Shown piece after piece: positions 39,276 through 49,097 of a stretch of DNA of 64,000 nt; the stretch's first letter is position 1, and every line of letters begins with the position of its first letter. Both the position numbers and the translations under genes were made by a program. The stretch is from Punctularia strigosozonata HHB-11173 SS5 (Eukaryota > Basidiomycota > Agaricomycetes > Corticiales > Punctulariaceae), in assembly GCF_000264995.1 (NCBI RefSeq), contig NW_006767435.1, positions 1,760,531 to 1,824,530 of the forward strand, read 5' to 3'. The notes beneath the pieces were generated by a model. That model searched no databases. It was not told where the DNA came from and saw nothing but the letters and a program-made list of their open reading frames with translations.

Positions 39276-39493
39276 AACCAAGGTTTGTGCCACTGCCACT
39301 GGCCCAAATCACGTTGTCTCGACGCGTCCATAGGTTAGCGCGAGTGCCACCACCGCGGTCCGGCAGAGTTGAAGTCCACCCTTGCTCAACCACAGCCTCT
39401 ATTGTCCTTGTGCCTTAAGACCCAGTCAACTTGTTGTCTTGTTCGTAAGTGGACTGTTACCTTTTTCCCGCAACTGACACCGTATCTTCCGTT

Positions 39494-40708
39494 ATGCGTC
39501 GATCAGAGCCCCGCTCGCACCGTCAACCTCCATCCGCGCCTGCGCATTCGCGCAAGCAAAAAGGCAAACTGAGAACCAAGAGCGTAGCGCCCACGGAATC
39601 TGGGAACGTTGATCCGCCCAAGCATAAGGGCAAACAGACCACCCAGAGCCCAGCGCCGGGTGTTGCTAGCGCCACAACATCAGCAGCACGCCCGAGTTCG
39701 AGATTATCGAGGAGGCCAAACGCATCGGAGAAGAGAATCCCTTCGTGAAGGGTCATATCGCGGAGGTTTATAGCCATGCCGAGTTGCAGGACTATGGCAC
39801 AGGTGATTTGTGGAAGCGACTTGGAGCGAAGCGAGCACAACAACGACGAAAAGTCCAAAGCGAACGGGATCAGCCCGAAACCCCGAAGAAGAGAACTACT
39901 GCTCGTGTCCTGCGTGTCCTCTTGATGCGTCGGCTAGACCCCATCACCGTATTGTCCGGTCCCCGGCTCCGGCGTGCGGTATGGGACATCACCTACTGTG
40001 AGTGCCTTTTTGCTCGCATGTATTCTGCTCGTTCTCAAGAAAGGGTTAGGTCACTTCTTCCTATGGATCCGCGGGATTCACCACCGTGATATCAGCATCG
40101 GGAATATGATGTACTATGAGACCGACAAGGATATCGTCAAGGGTGTTCTCAACGACTACGACCTGTGTAGTGTATATGGCTGCCCAAGCAGAAATGGCGA
40201 GCGTACGGGAACGACACCCTTCATGGCCCTCGACCTCCTCACTGAGGATGCTTGGCGGGGCTATGTTGAACATCTCTATCGCCACGATGCGGAATCCGTT
40301 CTCTGGGTCATCGCTTACCTCATTGGCAGCTATACTGCCGACGGTATCCTCATGCGGCACTCGCCCTTTTTCTGCAACTGGCGTGGAGACGACTATCAAG
40401 CATGCAGGAAAGACAAGCACGAGTGGATTTTTAGCCTGCAGCGATGGCACGCATGCGCTCTGCCCAAGGGTCGCGAGCCAGATCGTGCATGGCTCATCCA
40501 AGTGGCCAGGTTCTACCGACAGAAAATGAACCAGCGAATCGATGCACTTTACGAAAATGGCATTCCCATCCCTGACAACGATCGCGACGAGTTCATGCTT
40601 TTCTTCCGTATTCTACCTGAAGAGGATCGGGCCGGCTTGCTGAAGGAACTGCAGCTGACGGATACGGAAAGAGCTAGGATTGCATCGACCTTCGACCTGC
40701 CCATCTGA
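39494..40708 (+). pseudogene. N-terminally truncated FunK1-type kinase
   Basis: The C-lobe of a FunK1 kinase is intact: RVLRVLLMRRLDPITVLSG, HHRDISIGNMMYY (catalytic loop), GVLNDYDLCSVYG (DFG equivalent), ERTGTTPFMALDLLTEDAW, YRHDAESVLWVIAYLIGSY, and the tail FMLFFRILPEED ending at 40708. One intron (about 40000-40051, GTGAGT...GTTAG) joins DITYC to HFFLWIRG. Upstream, EFEIIEEAKRIGEENPFVKG is kinase-like, but it follows a stop in its own frame. The ATG frame at 39494 (MRRSEPRSHRQPPS) ends at 39748 in a different frame. The ATP-binding first half of the domain (glycine loop, VAIK Lys) and the usual long N-terminal region are missing. It is therefore probably dead, or at most a fragment. A matching tail fragment lies at 8.6 kb. 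Confidence 0.78.
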
Positions 40709-41103
40709 CCAATCAGGAGGATCGCATACATATTGTTGTCTTTACGAAGTGACTACGTAGATCGTACTTGTCCACGTGTGTTTCGCTGGTGATATCCGGA
40801 GCTCATCGTTTAGTCGTTCGTGTGACATACATCCAATGTCATATGATATCGCAAACCATAATCTCACCTCCAAAACGTATTCCTCGAATGGCAGGTGAAG
40901 GTACATACATGCAAAACTACATGTACTCTACATATATTGAACGTAAACGCCCCTGCGATTGTCCGCAGATGAATAACCCGCGGCTTGTCAGGGGTCCGGT
41001 GCAGGGGTCCACCCCGCCCCTGCCTCGGTTGAACGAGTGACGACGTCGTTGACGACCCTGTGCCCGATGCGCGCCCAGCAGCCTTGGTCCGCCTCATTTC
41101 ATC

Positions 41104-42554
41104 ATGACCGTTCCAGTCAAGTACCTTGCGATGGCTTTGCTGGCCGCAACAGCATTCGCGTTTCCCGGGCCCGTGCTGCGACCGCGTCCACTCGTGCTAT
41201 GGCACGGTCTCGGCGACTCGCACTCTTCTCCGGGAATGCTCGAGTTCATTGAGCTGATCAAAGAGACGCATCCGGGCATATTTATTCATTCTGTGTATAT
41301 TGAGAAGGATCTCGAAGCGGATAGAAAGGCTGGGTGGGTGAGTGCTCTTGACGTGTCTTGGTTCATCTCCGGGTGTTGGTTTCTTAAGGACTTAGTGACT
41401 GACGCTTCTTTCGCTTGAGAGATAGTTCGGGAACGTGGACGAGCAGCTGGCGTTTGTAGCTGAAGAGCTCGCTGAGATCCCAGAACTGCAGGGTGGTTTT
41501 GACGGCTTGGGATTCTCGCAGGGTAAGCTCTCGCGCGCCTCTCCCTACGGGGCATACTGAGCTTACATCGCAGGCGGGCAGTTCCTTCGCGCCTATGTTG
41601 AACGTTACAACTCGCCCCGTATCCACAACCTCTTGACTTTCGGATCACAACATATGGGAGTCTCTGACCTCCCATTATGCCGGCCAGGTCAGTCTTCGTA
41701 CCGTTTTCCAGCGCGAATGGTTCCCACCTTCTCTATCTCTAGGCGACTGGACATGCCAGCTGGCCGGAAGGATGGCACGAAGAGGAGTCTACACGAAATG
41801 GGCGCAACATAACCTTGTTCAGGTTAGTCGTGGCGAACGAAGTCTTTTCGATCCCTTTCTCTCCTTCCGTATGATCGCCGGACGCTTATTCACGGTGCAG
41901 GCCCAATACTTCCGCGACCCCACGCGCATGTCAGAGTATCTTGCCGCAGGATCTTTCCTTGCCGACATCAACAATGAAGTAAAGGATCCGGCGGCCCGCA
42001 ACGGGACGTATAAGGAGAACCTGACCAGTCTCGACAATCTGGTTTTGATACTGTTCAGTCAGGATCGGACGGTGGTTCCGAAGGAGAGCTCGTGGTTCGG
42101 GAGCGAGGCACCTACCGAGGATGAGGAGGAGCTGGCACAAATGCCGACGCCTGACGCGGACGGAGAGCTCGTGGCCCTGGTGGCGCCGGAGATGGGCGAC
42201 GGGCGGCAATCAGCGCTTTCGGGCGTGTCAATGGTGCACGTGGCGCCTGCGGGCTCGGCCTTGGACATAACTTCCTCCGAGAAGGACGAATCTGAGGAAG
42301 ATGTCGCGTCGATCGGTCAACGATGGCCGGGGAGTGAACCACCCACGACGATTGTTCCCATGCGCCTGCAACCGTTGTACGTCCAGGACTGGATTGGATT
42401 GAGGACGCTGGACGAGCGGGGGAGTGTCCATCTGGAGACGTGCGAGGGGGAACACATGGAGGTGACCCAGGAATGCTGGGAGCCTCTTGTGAAGAAATAC
42501 GTCGGCAAACTCGTCGTACCTCCTGCTTCTACACTACTTGTAGAGCCACGATGA
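41104..42554 (+). CDS. PPT1: palmitoyl-protein thioesterase (PPT1 type) with an acidic insertion
   Basis: Lysosomal/vacuolar or secreted enzyme removing palmitate from cysteines. The ATG at 41104 (MTVPVKYLAMALLAATAFAF) is a signal peptide. Alpha/beta-hydrolase core: PLVLWHGLGDS, IFIHSVYIEKDLEADRKAGW, the Ser nucleophile in DGLGFSQGGQFLRAYVERY, NLLTFGSQHMGVSDLPLC, AQYFRDPTRMSEYLAAGSFL, the Asp in LFSQDRTVVPKESSWFG, and the catalytic His in HLETCEGEHMEVTQECW. It ends VVPPASTLLVEPR at TGA 42552-42554. Three or four introns. Unusual: about 75-80 residues rich in Glu, Asp, Pro and Ser (about 42105-42345) sit between WFGSE and the strand IVPMRLQPLYVQDWIGLRTL, where animal PPT1 has about 10 residues. 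The insertion is in frame, with no splice signals that would cleanly remove it. Confidence 0.88.
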
Positions 42555-42891
42555 CTGGCTTGACATCGCGATGTCGCTACTTACATACGGCCTTACGGGC
42601 ATAATTCCCCTTTTCTCCACGCAGTGGGTGGCTGTGTCAGCGAAGCAAAATGGTGATAGCCGATTGAATAGAAATGAGGACCATGGGTTCTATCCCTGGG
42701 CAGTGGGATGCACCCCCCCGTCAAATTGACCGCAGATTTCGTGGCCGTCCTCTCCTTCCGTCCCCAGCCTATACACCCTTTCATCCTTGATACCCCTGTC
42801 TCTGTCGTGCCCTGGGCGGAACGCAGCTGACGTTCCGTGTCTCAAGAACCTGACGCTGGTCGATCGCTGCCGCGCGCACGTTGCCAGTGCC

Positions 42892-42898
42892 TATATAA
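42892..42898 (+). promoter_or_regulatory. TATA box of the GT61 gene
   Basis: TATATAA, 72 bases before the ATG at 42970, preceded by GC-rich DNA. Typical fungal core promoter spacing. Confidence 0.5.
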
Positions 42899-42969
42899 TT
42901 GCAGCGTCGGTGTTGTATCTGAGTTCCTGGTGAGCTAATCTCGCCCTGCGTCTATTATCATTATCGAGA

Positions 42970-45213
42970 ATGCAGTTGTGGTCGCGGCGAAATAGCAGTA
43001 ATGCTGAAGCGTCTCCGACAGAACCAGACGAGGCCTGCCCCGAGGCCGCAGACCCTCCCGAGATGGCGTTGTTCCTTCCTTTGCGGCGGACGCTGTCGCC
43101 CCGCGATGTCCTTCTCGTCGCCCTCGGCGCGTTCTCCATGCACATATTCTCCGGCTTCTTCCAGCTCTACCCCTCCGGCTACAGCTCCACCAGCGTCGTC
43201 ACTGTCAGCACCCACCTCGAGGGCGCCGGCGCCGCGTACAACCTCGAGGGCGCCGCGAAGAACGTCGGCGACGCGCTGATCCCGGACACGGGATTGGACG
43301 CCCAGGTCGGCGGCAAGCACGTCCTCCCCGCGATAGATTTGTCCCATCCCGGGAGGCCGGGCTCGAGATTCGGTGACACGGGACGTGCCCCTTTCCAATC
43401 CCATCCACCGTTGGATCTGTCGCAAGTGCCATTACCGGAGACTCGGATCATGCAGCACGCGCCCGGCTGGACGATCTTTGAAAACATCTACATGTCGAAT
43501 GGCACCCTCTTTATCTTGTCCGAGAAGGGCAGGACCGAGTTCCCTGGTACGTGCGCCGTCGCTCGGGAAGTCGCCGTCACCTTGGCTGATTATGATTGGC
43601 GTGAATAGGCATCTCTCTCATGACATCCACGGGCTTACCAGCCGCCAACACCCCGGAATCGATCCAAGAACGCATGCCGACGGACCGTGACATGGATTTC
43701 GTAACACCAGCACAGGCGAAGGAACGATGGGGGGGTCCAGCTGGAAACCGTGTCTGGAGCGTCGAGGGCAACACCGTAAGTTCAAGGCGTTGACTTCAAT
43801 GTGATATACTCCACTCACGACAACTCGACAAACGAAAGGTACTCTTCAACGATCCCTCGCAATTCCTGGACCACTATTATCACTTCTGCGCCGAACTTCT
43901 CCTCGGAATGTGGTCGTTCTGGACAGGAACGTTCAAGGGCAGCAAGGTGCGCGCTCTGCTGCGATATCTATACCCTTTCCACTGATCTCGGAGCTCTCCG
44001 GTCTGTGTAGCGCCGGCTGTCCACCATGGATACACCCTCCACAGCGTTCCCACCCATCACCCGCACTATCTTCGCTCATTCCGAGCCGGAAGGTTGGAGG
44101 GACAAGCCGGGTTTTAACTCGTACTTTTTCCGCGCGGCCTTCCCAAGCATCACTGTCGAGACGCGGGCAGACTGGGCGGACCGGATAAAAGCCACCCAAG
44201 GTACGTAAGCACGAAACTGGCTGGCTGTGTGCGCCGGTATGCTGATCCAAAACTTCGAAACCTTTCAGATGAAGATCGCGTATGGCATTTCCCTGTCCTC
44301 CTTCTCGCCGACCGCAGCGCAGCCTTCCGAGGCGCCGAGTGCGGAAGCCGCACGCAACGGACAGCCTCCGAAGCGCTCGAAGAAGTCAAGAAGAACGGCG
44401 CGCTTGTCTCGGGATGGTGGGAGCCCGTTCGGCGCGCAGTACTCCATTTCGGCGGCGTCGAGCAGAGCGTGATCGACCTCGCCGCGCCGCTTACGATAGA
44501 CGCCGAGGTGACGGGCGTGAAGGATTATGGCATGGACCTCGCCGAGCTCGAGACGGAGCGCGCCGAACAGCACCGCCGATTGTGGGGCCAGGACGTCGTG
44601 ATCACGTACGTCTCGAGACAGGGGAGCAGGCGGCATTTGATCGAGAAGGATCACGATGGATTGGTGAAGGCGCTCGAGGAGTTGGTGAAGCGAAAAAACG
44701 CGGAGAATCCGGCGACGGGTAGAGATTTGCATTCGAGGCGTTGGGAGCTGAATGTGATTCAGGCGGAGAGGATGACGCGGGAGGAGCAGTTGAAGGTCGT
44801 GGCCAAGACCACGGTGGGTGGCGCCTGGCGCTTCTCATGATGGACATGCGCTGACGCCAATTTTGGGCTCTAGGTTATGCTTGGTGTGCACGGGAACGGT
44901 CTAACCCACCTTATCCTCATGCCGCCCACGCGGTTATCAACCGTCATCGAGATTTTCTACCCCGAGGGTTTTTCGCATGATTACGAATGGACGACGAGAG
45001 CTCTAGGCATGAAACACCTTGCTGTCTGGAGAGACAAGTGGGTCCACCTGCTATCAATACCGGAGATGAGGCTGACAGACTTGTTATAGGTACATGACGT
45101 ACCCCAACACGCCCTCCGTTAACTATCCGGAAGGCTTCCAGGGAACACAAATACCCGTCGTCGGTGAGGCCGTCGCGAAACTCGTCGAGGAGCGCGCGGA
45201 AGGACGGCTATAA
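42970..45213 (+). CDS. GT61-family glycosyltransferase, type II membrane protein
   Basis: Family 61 includes xylosyltransferases and EOGT-like enzymes; the fungal members act in the secretory pathway with unknown acceptors. The ATG at 42970 (MQLWSRRNSSNAEASP) gives a short cytosolic tail, then a signal anchor (DVLLVALGAFSMHIFSGFFQ). A luminal stem follows. Catalytic domain: HAPGWTIFENIYMSNGTLFI, RVWSVEGNT, NDPSQFLDHYYHFCAELLLG, TRTIFAHSEPEGWRDKPGF, VWHFPVLLLADRSAAFRG, DVVITYVSRQGSRRHLIEKD, the conserved LGVHGNGLTHLILMPP, and EIFYPEGFSHDYEWTTRALG. It ends VAKLVEERAEGRL at TAA 45211-45213. Six introns of 50-70 nt. Frame intact; catalytic His-Gly-Asn-Gly motif present. Confidence 0.88.
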
Positions 45214-45837
45214 TCGTGTATCGCGCTTGAGGCGCACGCATTGCCATACTAGGGTATGGGTACCATCGAGTCCATGGACGTTCATTTTCCTGCACCATTC
45301 GTTTTGCTCCGCATATATCTCATCACATATCTTTCACATTGCCGTATATCTCTAGTGCTGCTATGGGTCTTGCAGGTCTGTATCATATTGTACATGGGTG
45401 CTGCTGTCGATAATGCAATTTCTGGAACTTACATCGGTTGCTTGGTGGTAGTGATCAGTCGATGATAACTTGGAAGGCATGATATGGAGAACAGTTCCGG
45501 TTCTTTGACAATCAGACAGGACCATTCGGAGAGCATTTGGCATGCTCACGGTGGGTCCCGAACCGCGGGCATATGATATAAAACCCTACATACATGATGT
45601 GCGGCTGAGGGACATGGGACCGAGTTCGAAGCCTAGGAAACACGAATAAATTGCTAAACACGCGCAACCATCGCTGGGCGTTTATAGGACGCTTAAATCA
45701 TGGTCATGCTGAATCCCGTCGAGGTCACAAGTGCTATGTGAGCACGACTTTGGACGAGGTAGAGTGGAAGAAAAGGCGGAGCACTATGAGCCCCAGAATG
45801 GGTTGCTACCACCCACATGATGGGGGATATCAACCAT
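45214..45837. other. intergenic, left part of repeat-rich tract
   Basis: About 620 bases after the GT61 stop. Only short overlapping open frames are seen, with no family resemblance. It leads into the TGGGTGA motif cluster. Confidence 0.35.
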
Positions 45838-45982
45838 TCACCCACGGTCTGGTCGATATATGGTTGATTGAGGCCGTATGGGTGATTACCTTGGATCACC
45901 CACTTTGTGGTTTGCTGTATACAATCACCCACAGTTCCAGTGAACAGTAATGTCGACGAAGTCCATGGGTGATTTTCACCCA
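45838..45982. repeat. cluster of six TGGGTGA/TCACCCA motifs
   Basis: Motif positions: TCACCCA at 45838, TGGGTGA at 45879, TCACCCA at 45896 and 45925, TGGGTGA at 45966 and TCACCCA at 45976. The last two form an inverted repeat with a 3-base loop (TGGGTGATTTTCACCCA). Just to the left, GGGGGATATCAACCATTCACC resembles the ends of repeat copies A and B (GGGTGATATTCAACCACGGG). So this tract is probably a diverged or different member of the same repeat family. No coding potential. Confidence 0.6.
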
Positions 45983-46469
45983 CTGTACCAGTGGGTCGTG
46001 CCAATGCTTGCCGCACAGCAGCGGCAACCCGTGCACAGCTTCTCGTTGAACTGTTGACTCCCGCCATCATCCATGGCCAAACGATGGGCTCACTCTCGCC
46101 ATGGCCCAGGGCACGGGCCTTGGTAGAGTCATGCCGCTCTCTGAGCAGCTCAGAGAGTATGGGTCGGGAGATGGGGTGTGCGTCTATAGCGGGTGTGCCC
46201 ACCGCTGCAAGATGAACCCCTGGACGACCTGACATGCCAGCTCCCCAGCGATCTATGTGTCCCTACAGCGCTGTGCGGGCTTTGGGTACGTCTGCTACAC
46301 TGTGGTCTACGGTACGTTCAAAGTTCTGCTCTCGCCTTTGTAAGACCAATGCACTCATACTTGAATTCAGGCGTGATGTGGCACTTTGCATCCCACTCCG
46401 ACAGAAATTCATCCACCACGGCGTCTGGATTCTCCCAGTCTGCGCGGCGGGATGCCCCACTCCGACGAC

Positions 46470-46945
46470 CACCGCTGAAGACACGTCGCCCTCCTGCTGC
46501 ACAAGCGCGGCTCCCCCATCGGCCGAGGCACATTCGCCAATGTTGCCGCCCCATCACAAAACGGGTCGGCGATGCCCCGAGAGGCATGCCAACGGCGGGT
46601 CTCTCTCGTTCTGCAGGAGTGCGACGTCTCGTTTGACTGACACTTGCTCACCAGCAACGCTGTGCAGGCGATCAACGGGCTCGCAATGCTCGAGGAGGCA
46701 TGCCGGCCAAGCGGCACGCCGTTTCGACCAGCACCGCCGAAGACCCATCTCCCCTTGTTCTGCAGGAGCATGGCGCCCCGTTCGACCGACACCCGCTCAC
46801 CAGCAGCACCGCGCAGGCGAGCAGCGGGATCGCAATTCCCGAGGAGGCATGCCGGCCACGCCGCACGCTGTTTCGACCAGCACCGCCCAAAGACCCATCC
46901 CCCCCTCGTTCTGCAGGAGCACGGCGCCCCATTCGACGGCAATGG
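46470..46945. repeat. tandem repeat, unit about 150 bp, about three copies
   Basis: The anchor GTTCTGCAGGAG recurs at 46608, 46757 and 46908 (spacing 149 and 151). Units share GAGGAGGCATGCCGGCCA, GTTTCGACCAGCACCGCC and AAGACCCATC. A more diverged unit precedes from about 46470. The unit is almost a multiple of three, so long open frames run through it on both strands (for example plus 46234-47094 and minus 46409-46942). The frame that reads similar residues changes between units, so this is DNA-level repetition rather than a protein repeat. Confidence 0.75.
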
Positions 46946-47126
46946 GCGCGAATCGACCAGAACTCACGAGGAACGCGAGAATCTTGCACGACCGATCGCG
47001 AACCGTCGCGCCCGCGCCCTTCCTCGTCTGCTACAGCCGCAGTTCAACATCGCCCAACGGCCCGTCTGACTCTCACGATGACGCAGAAGCATAACGGCGA
47101 CCTTGGCGAATATCAGTTACGTCTAG

Positions 47127-48212
47127 CACAAGTCGACGTATATATTGTCATGCAGAGGCAGAGTGGTCTGTCAGCTTCCTCGCCATGCTGCGTGCTCTCG
47201 GAACACTGACAGACTCACGGAGAGCCCAGGCGTGAAGGTGCTCCTGCTCGAAGCTGGTGGAGCGTGAGTTTGGCGAAACTCGTTGCATATATTCCAGGAT
47301 TAGTCTACTCAAGTGCTCATACCGCAGCAATGAGGATGTCCTGAACATCGATGTGCCGCAGTTATGCGTGACGCTCACGCCGAGCGCGCCTTGGGATTGG
47401 AACTACACGACACCTCAGGTGCACCTCGAAAATCGCACCCTCCCATTCCCGCGAGGTATTGGTTTAGGTGGCACTAGCGCCGTTAGTGAGTCCCGTTGGT
47501 TATCTTGGCGCATACATGGACTTACGTGGCATACCAGATTGCTTGGTATACACGTGTGGAACGAAATCCGACATCGATATGTGGGCTGCCCTCAGCGGCG
47601 AGGAGGATTGGTCCTGGGATGTCGTCCTTCCTTATTTCAAGAAGGCGAGTTCGATGATCCATCATATTCCTCAATTCTGCCTTCGCGCATTTCCCTCCTC
47701 TCTGCCTTCACGCATATATCACAGAACTGACATGTCCCACAGAACCATACCGACCCCGCAAGCAGACCCACCACAGCCCACCTCTTCCAGGTAAGATCGC
47801 ATGAATGCCGATTTTCCGAGAGGGCCGCGATCTAACCCCATATCTACGCGCAGAACGGTGTCTACCCGATGCAGGAGACAGGCCACTACTTTTCAACCTC
47901 CCCGTCGGCTGCGTCTCGCCGTCCTCACGCGGATCCGTGACGATCAACTCGTCTGACCCGTTCGCTCCGCCCCTCATCAACCCCAACCTCCTTGCGGACG
48001 AGCTCGACCTCTCAGGCTACATCGTCCGCCAGGGGCTTAAGGCCGGCATGCGCTACCTCGCCGCGCCCGCCTGGGACAGCTACTTTGTCCGGCCGTTGCA
48101 GAACCTGACGACGGACGAGCAATTCGACGCGTACATACGCGAGCACGTGGTCAGCTTCGTCAAAGCATCAGAAGACACAGTCCACGGCTACCTTACGGCT
48201 CGAGAACGCTGA
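47127..48212 (+). pseudogene. GMC oxidoreductase relic (aryl-alcohol/glucose oxidase-like)
   Basis: Ordered remnants of a GMC flavoenzyme. A degenerate FAD start (DVYIVMQRQSGLSAS, where the family has YIVVGGGTAGL) is followed by TESPGVKVLLLEAGGA, DVPQLCVTLTPSAPWDWNYT, LPFPRGIGLGGTSAV (the GMC signature), DMWAALSGEEDWSWDVVLPY, then near the C-terminus LFNLPVGCVSPSSRGSVTIN, FAPPLINPNLLADELDLSGY and LAAPAWDSYFVRPLQNL. The central substrate-binding part (some 250 residues) and the C-terminal His/Asn active-site segment are missing. The GxGxxG motif is destroyed and frames change between blocks. This gene is dead. Living GMC enzymes supply hydrogen peroxide for lignocellulose decay. Confidence 0.85.
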
Positions 48213-48399
48213 AGAGCCATCTGGGGCTGCCCCGCGGCGCAAGCGAACGGCGCCAGCGACGACCAGAGCCGTAGACAATGCGGGACAGTCAACTTGATTT
48301 CCAAGCGTGGGTGAATAGTTTCGATGTAGCACCAAGTCTGTAGCCTCTGTGCCCTTAATCCAGTCTTCCTGGTAGCATCTTAGCCATGCAATGTGCCCG

Positions 48400-48752
48400 T
48401 GTGCGTGTAACGATGAGTGCGCTGGCGAACAGTGACGGCGAGCGCTCGGGCGGCGCTGGCGCGATCACGATCGATCGATTCCCAATTTGGACCAACCGTG
48501 CGACTGGCGGGTTCAATGTACAATGCTAGGATGCAGGCTGTATACATAACCAACAAAATGGGTGATACAAGTGGGTGAGAACCCGTGAACTGCGTGTGGT
48601 TTAAATCGGACATGTACTGGGCGAAAATCATCCATTTGACTTCACCCACACCCTGAGATGTGTCCCCCAGGATGTGGGTGAATCCAATCCATCCTGATGG
48701 TCGGTAGACCCCATCTTATGGGTAAACCCGTGGTTGAATATCACCCACACCG
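48400..48752 (-). repeat. dispersed repeat copy B (TGTGGGTGA element, about 353 bp)
   Basis: Reverse-complement match to 19711-20020, with similarity that I judge by eye to be about 85-90 percent. It holds about 40 bp missing from copy A (around 48490-48530). The ends are the same: TGTGCGTGTAA at 48400-48410 and CACCCACACCG at 48742-48752. Flanks CGG are found at both ends (48397-48399 and 48750-48752 read on the element strand), a possible 3-bp target duplication; copy A does not show it. No protein is encoded. It directly follows the GMC oxidoreductase relic. Confidence 0.75.
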
Positions 48753-49097
48753 AGTACCACAGTGGAGGTTCATGATCAAGATGGATCCCCTAACTCGCAC
48801 CTCCATTGCTTGAGCTCGAAGCTTATCGCTGAGATACAGGCGACTGCGGTACGATGATCCCTCCTTATAATATTGCAGTGCTCTCACCTGCTGCTCAGGA
48901 ACCTACCGAGACACCGTCCGATGATTTGAAAACGCATGAAGTTCAATAGATGTAGTGCTTGTGACGGCGGGACATAGACACCAGATATATCTCAATTTGT
49001 GCACACCCGTGTATCCCGTTCAAAACAGGTTTGCAGCATGAGCTAATGTACAGTGATGCAGTCAAAGCCTGGACGGCAGACAAGCAGAACGACCAGT
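48753..49097. other. intergenic, downstream of the two-module secreted protein gene
   Basis: About 345 bases between repeat copy B and the stop codon of the minus-strand gene at 49098. No coding frame supported. Confidence 0.35.

Noticed and set aside
46234-47094. Open frame of 286 codons on the plus strand
   Set aside because: Runs through the tandem repeat of about 150 bp; open because the unit is near a multiple of three. The matching minus frame is equally long and the reading frame is not conserved between units.
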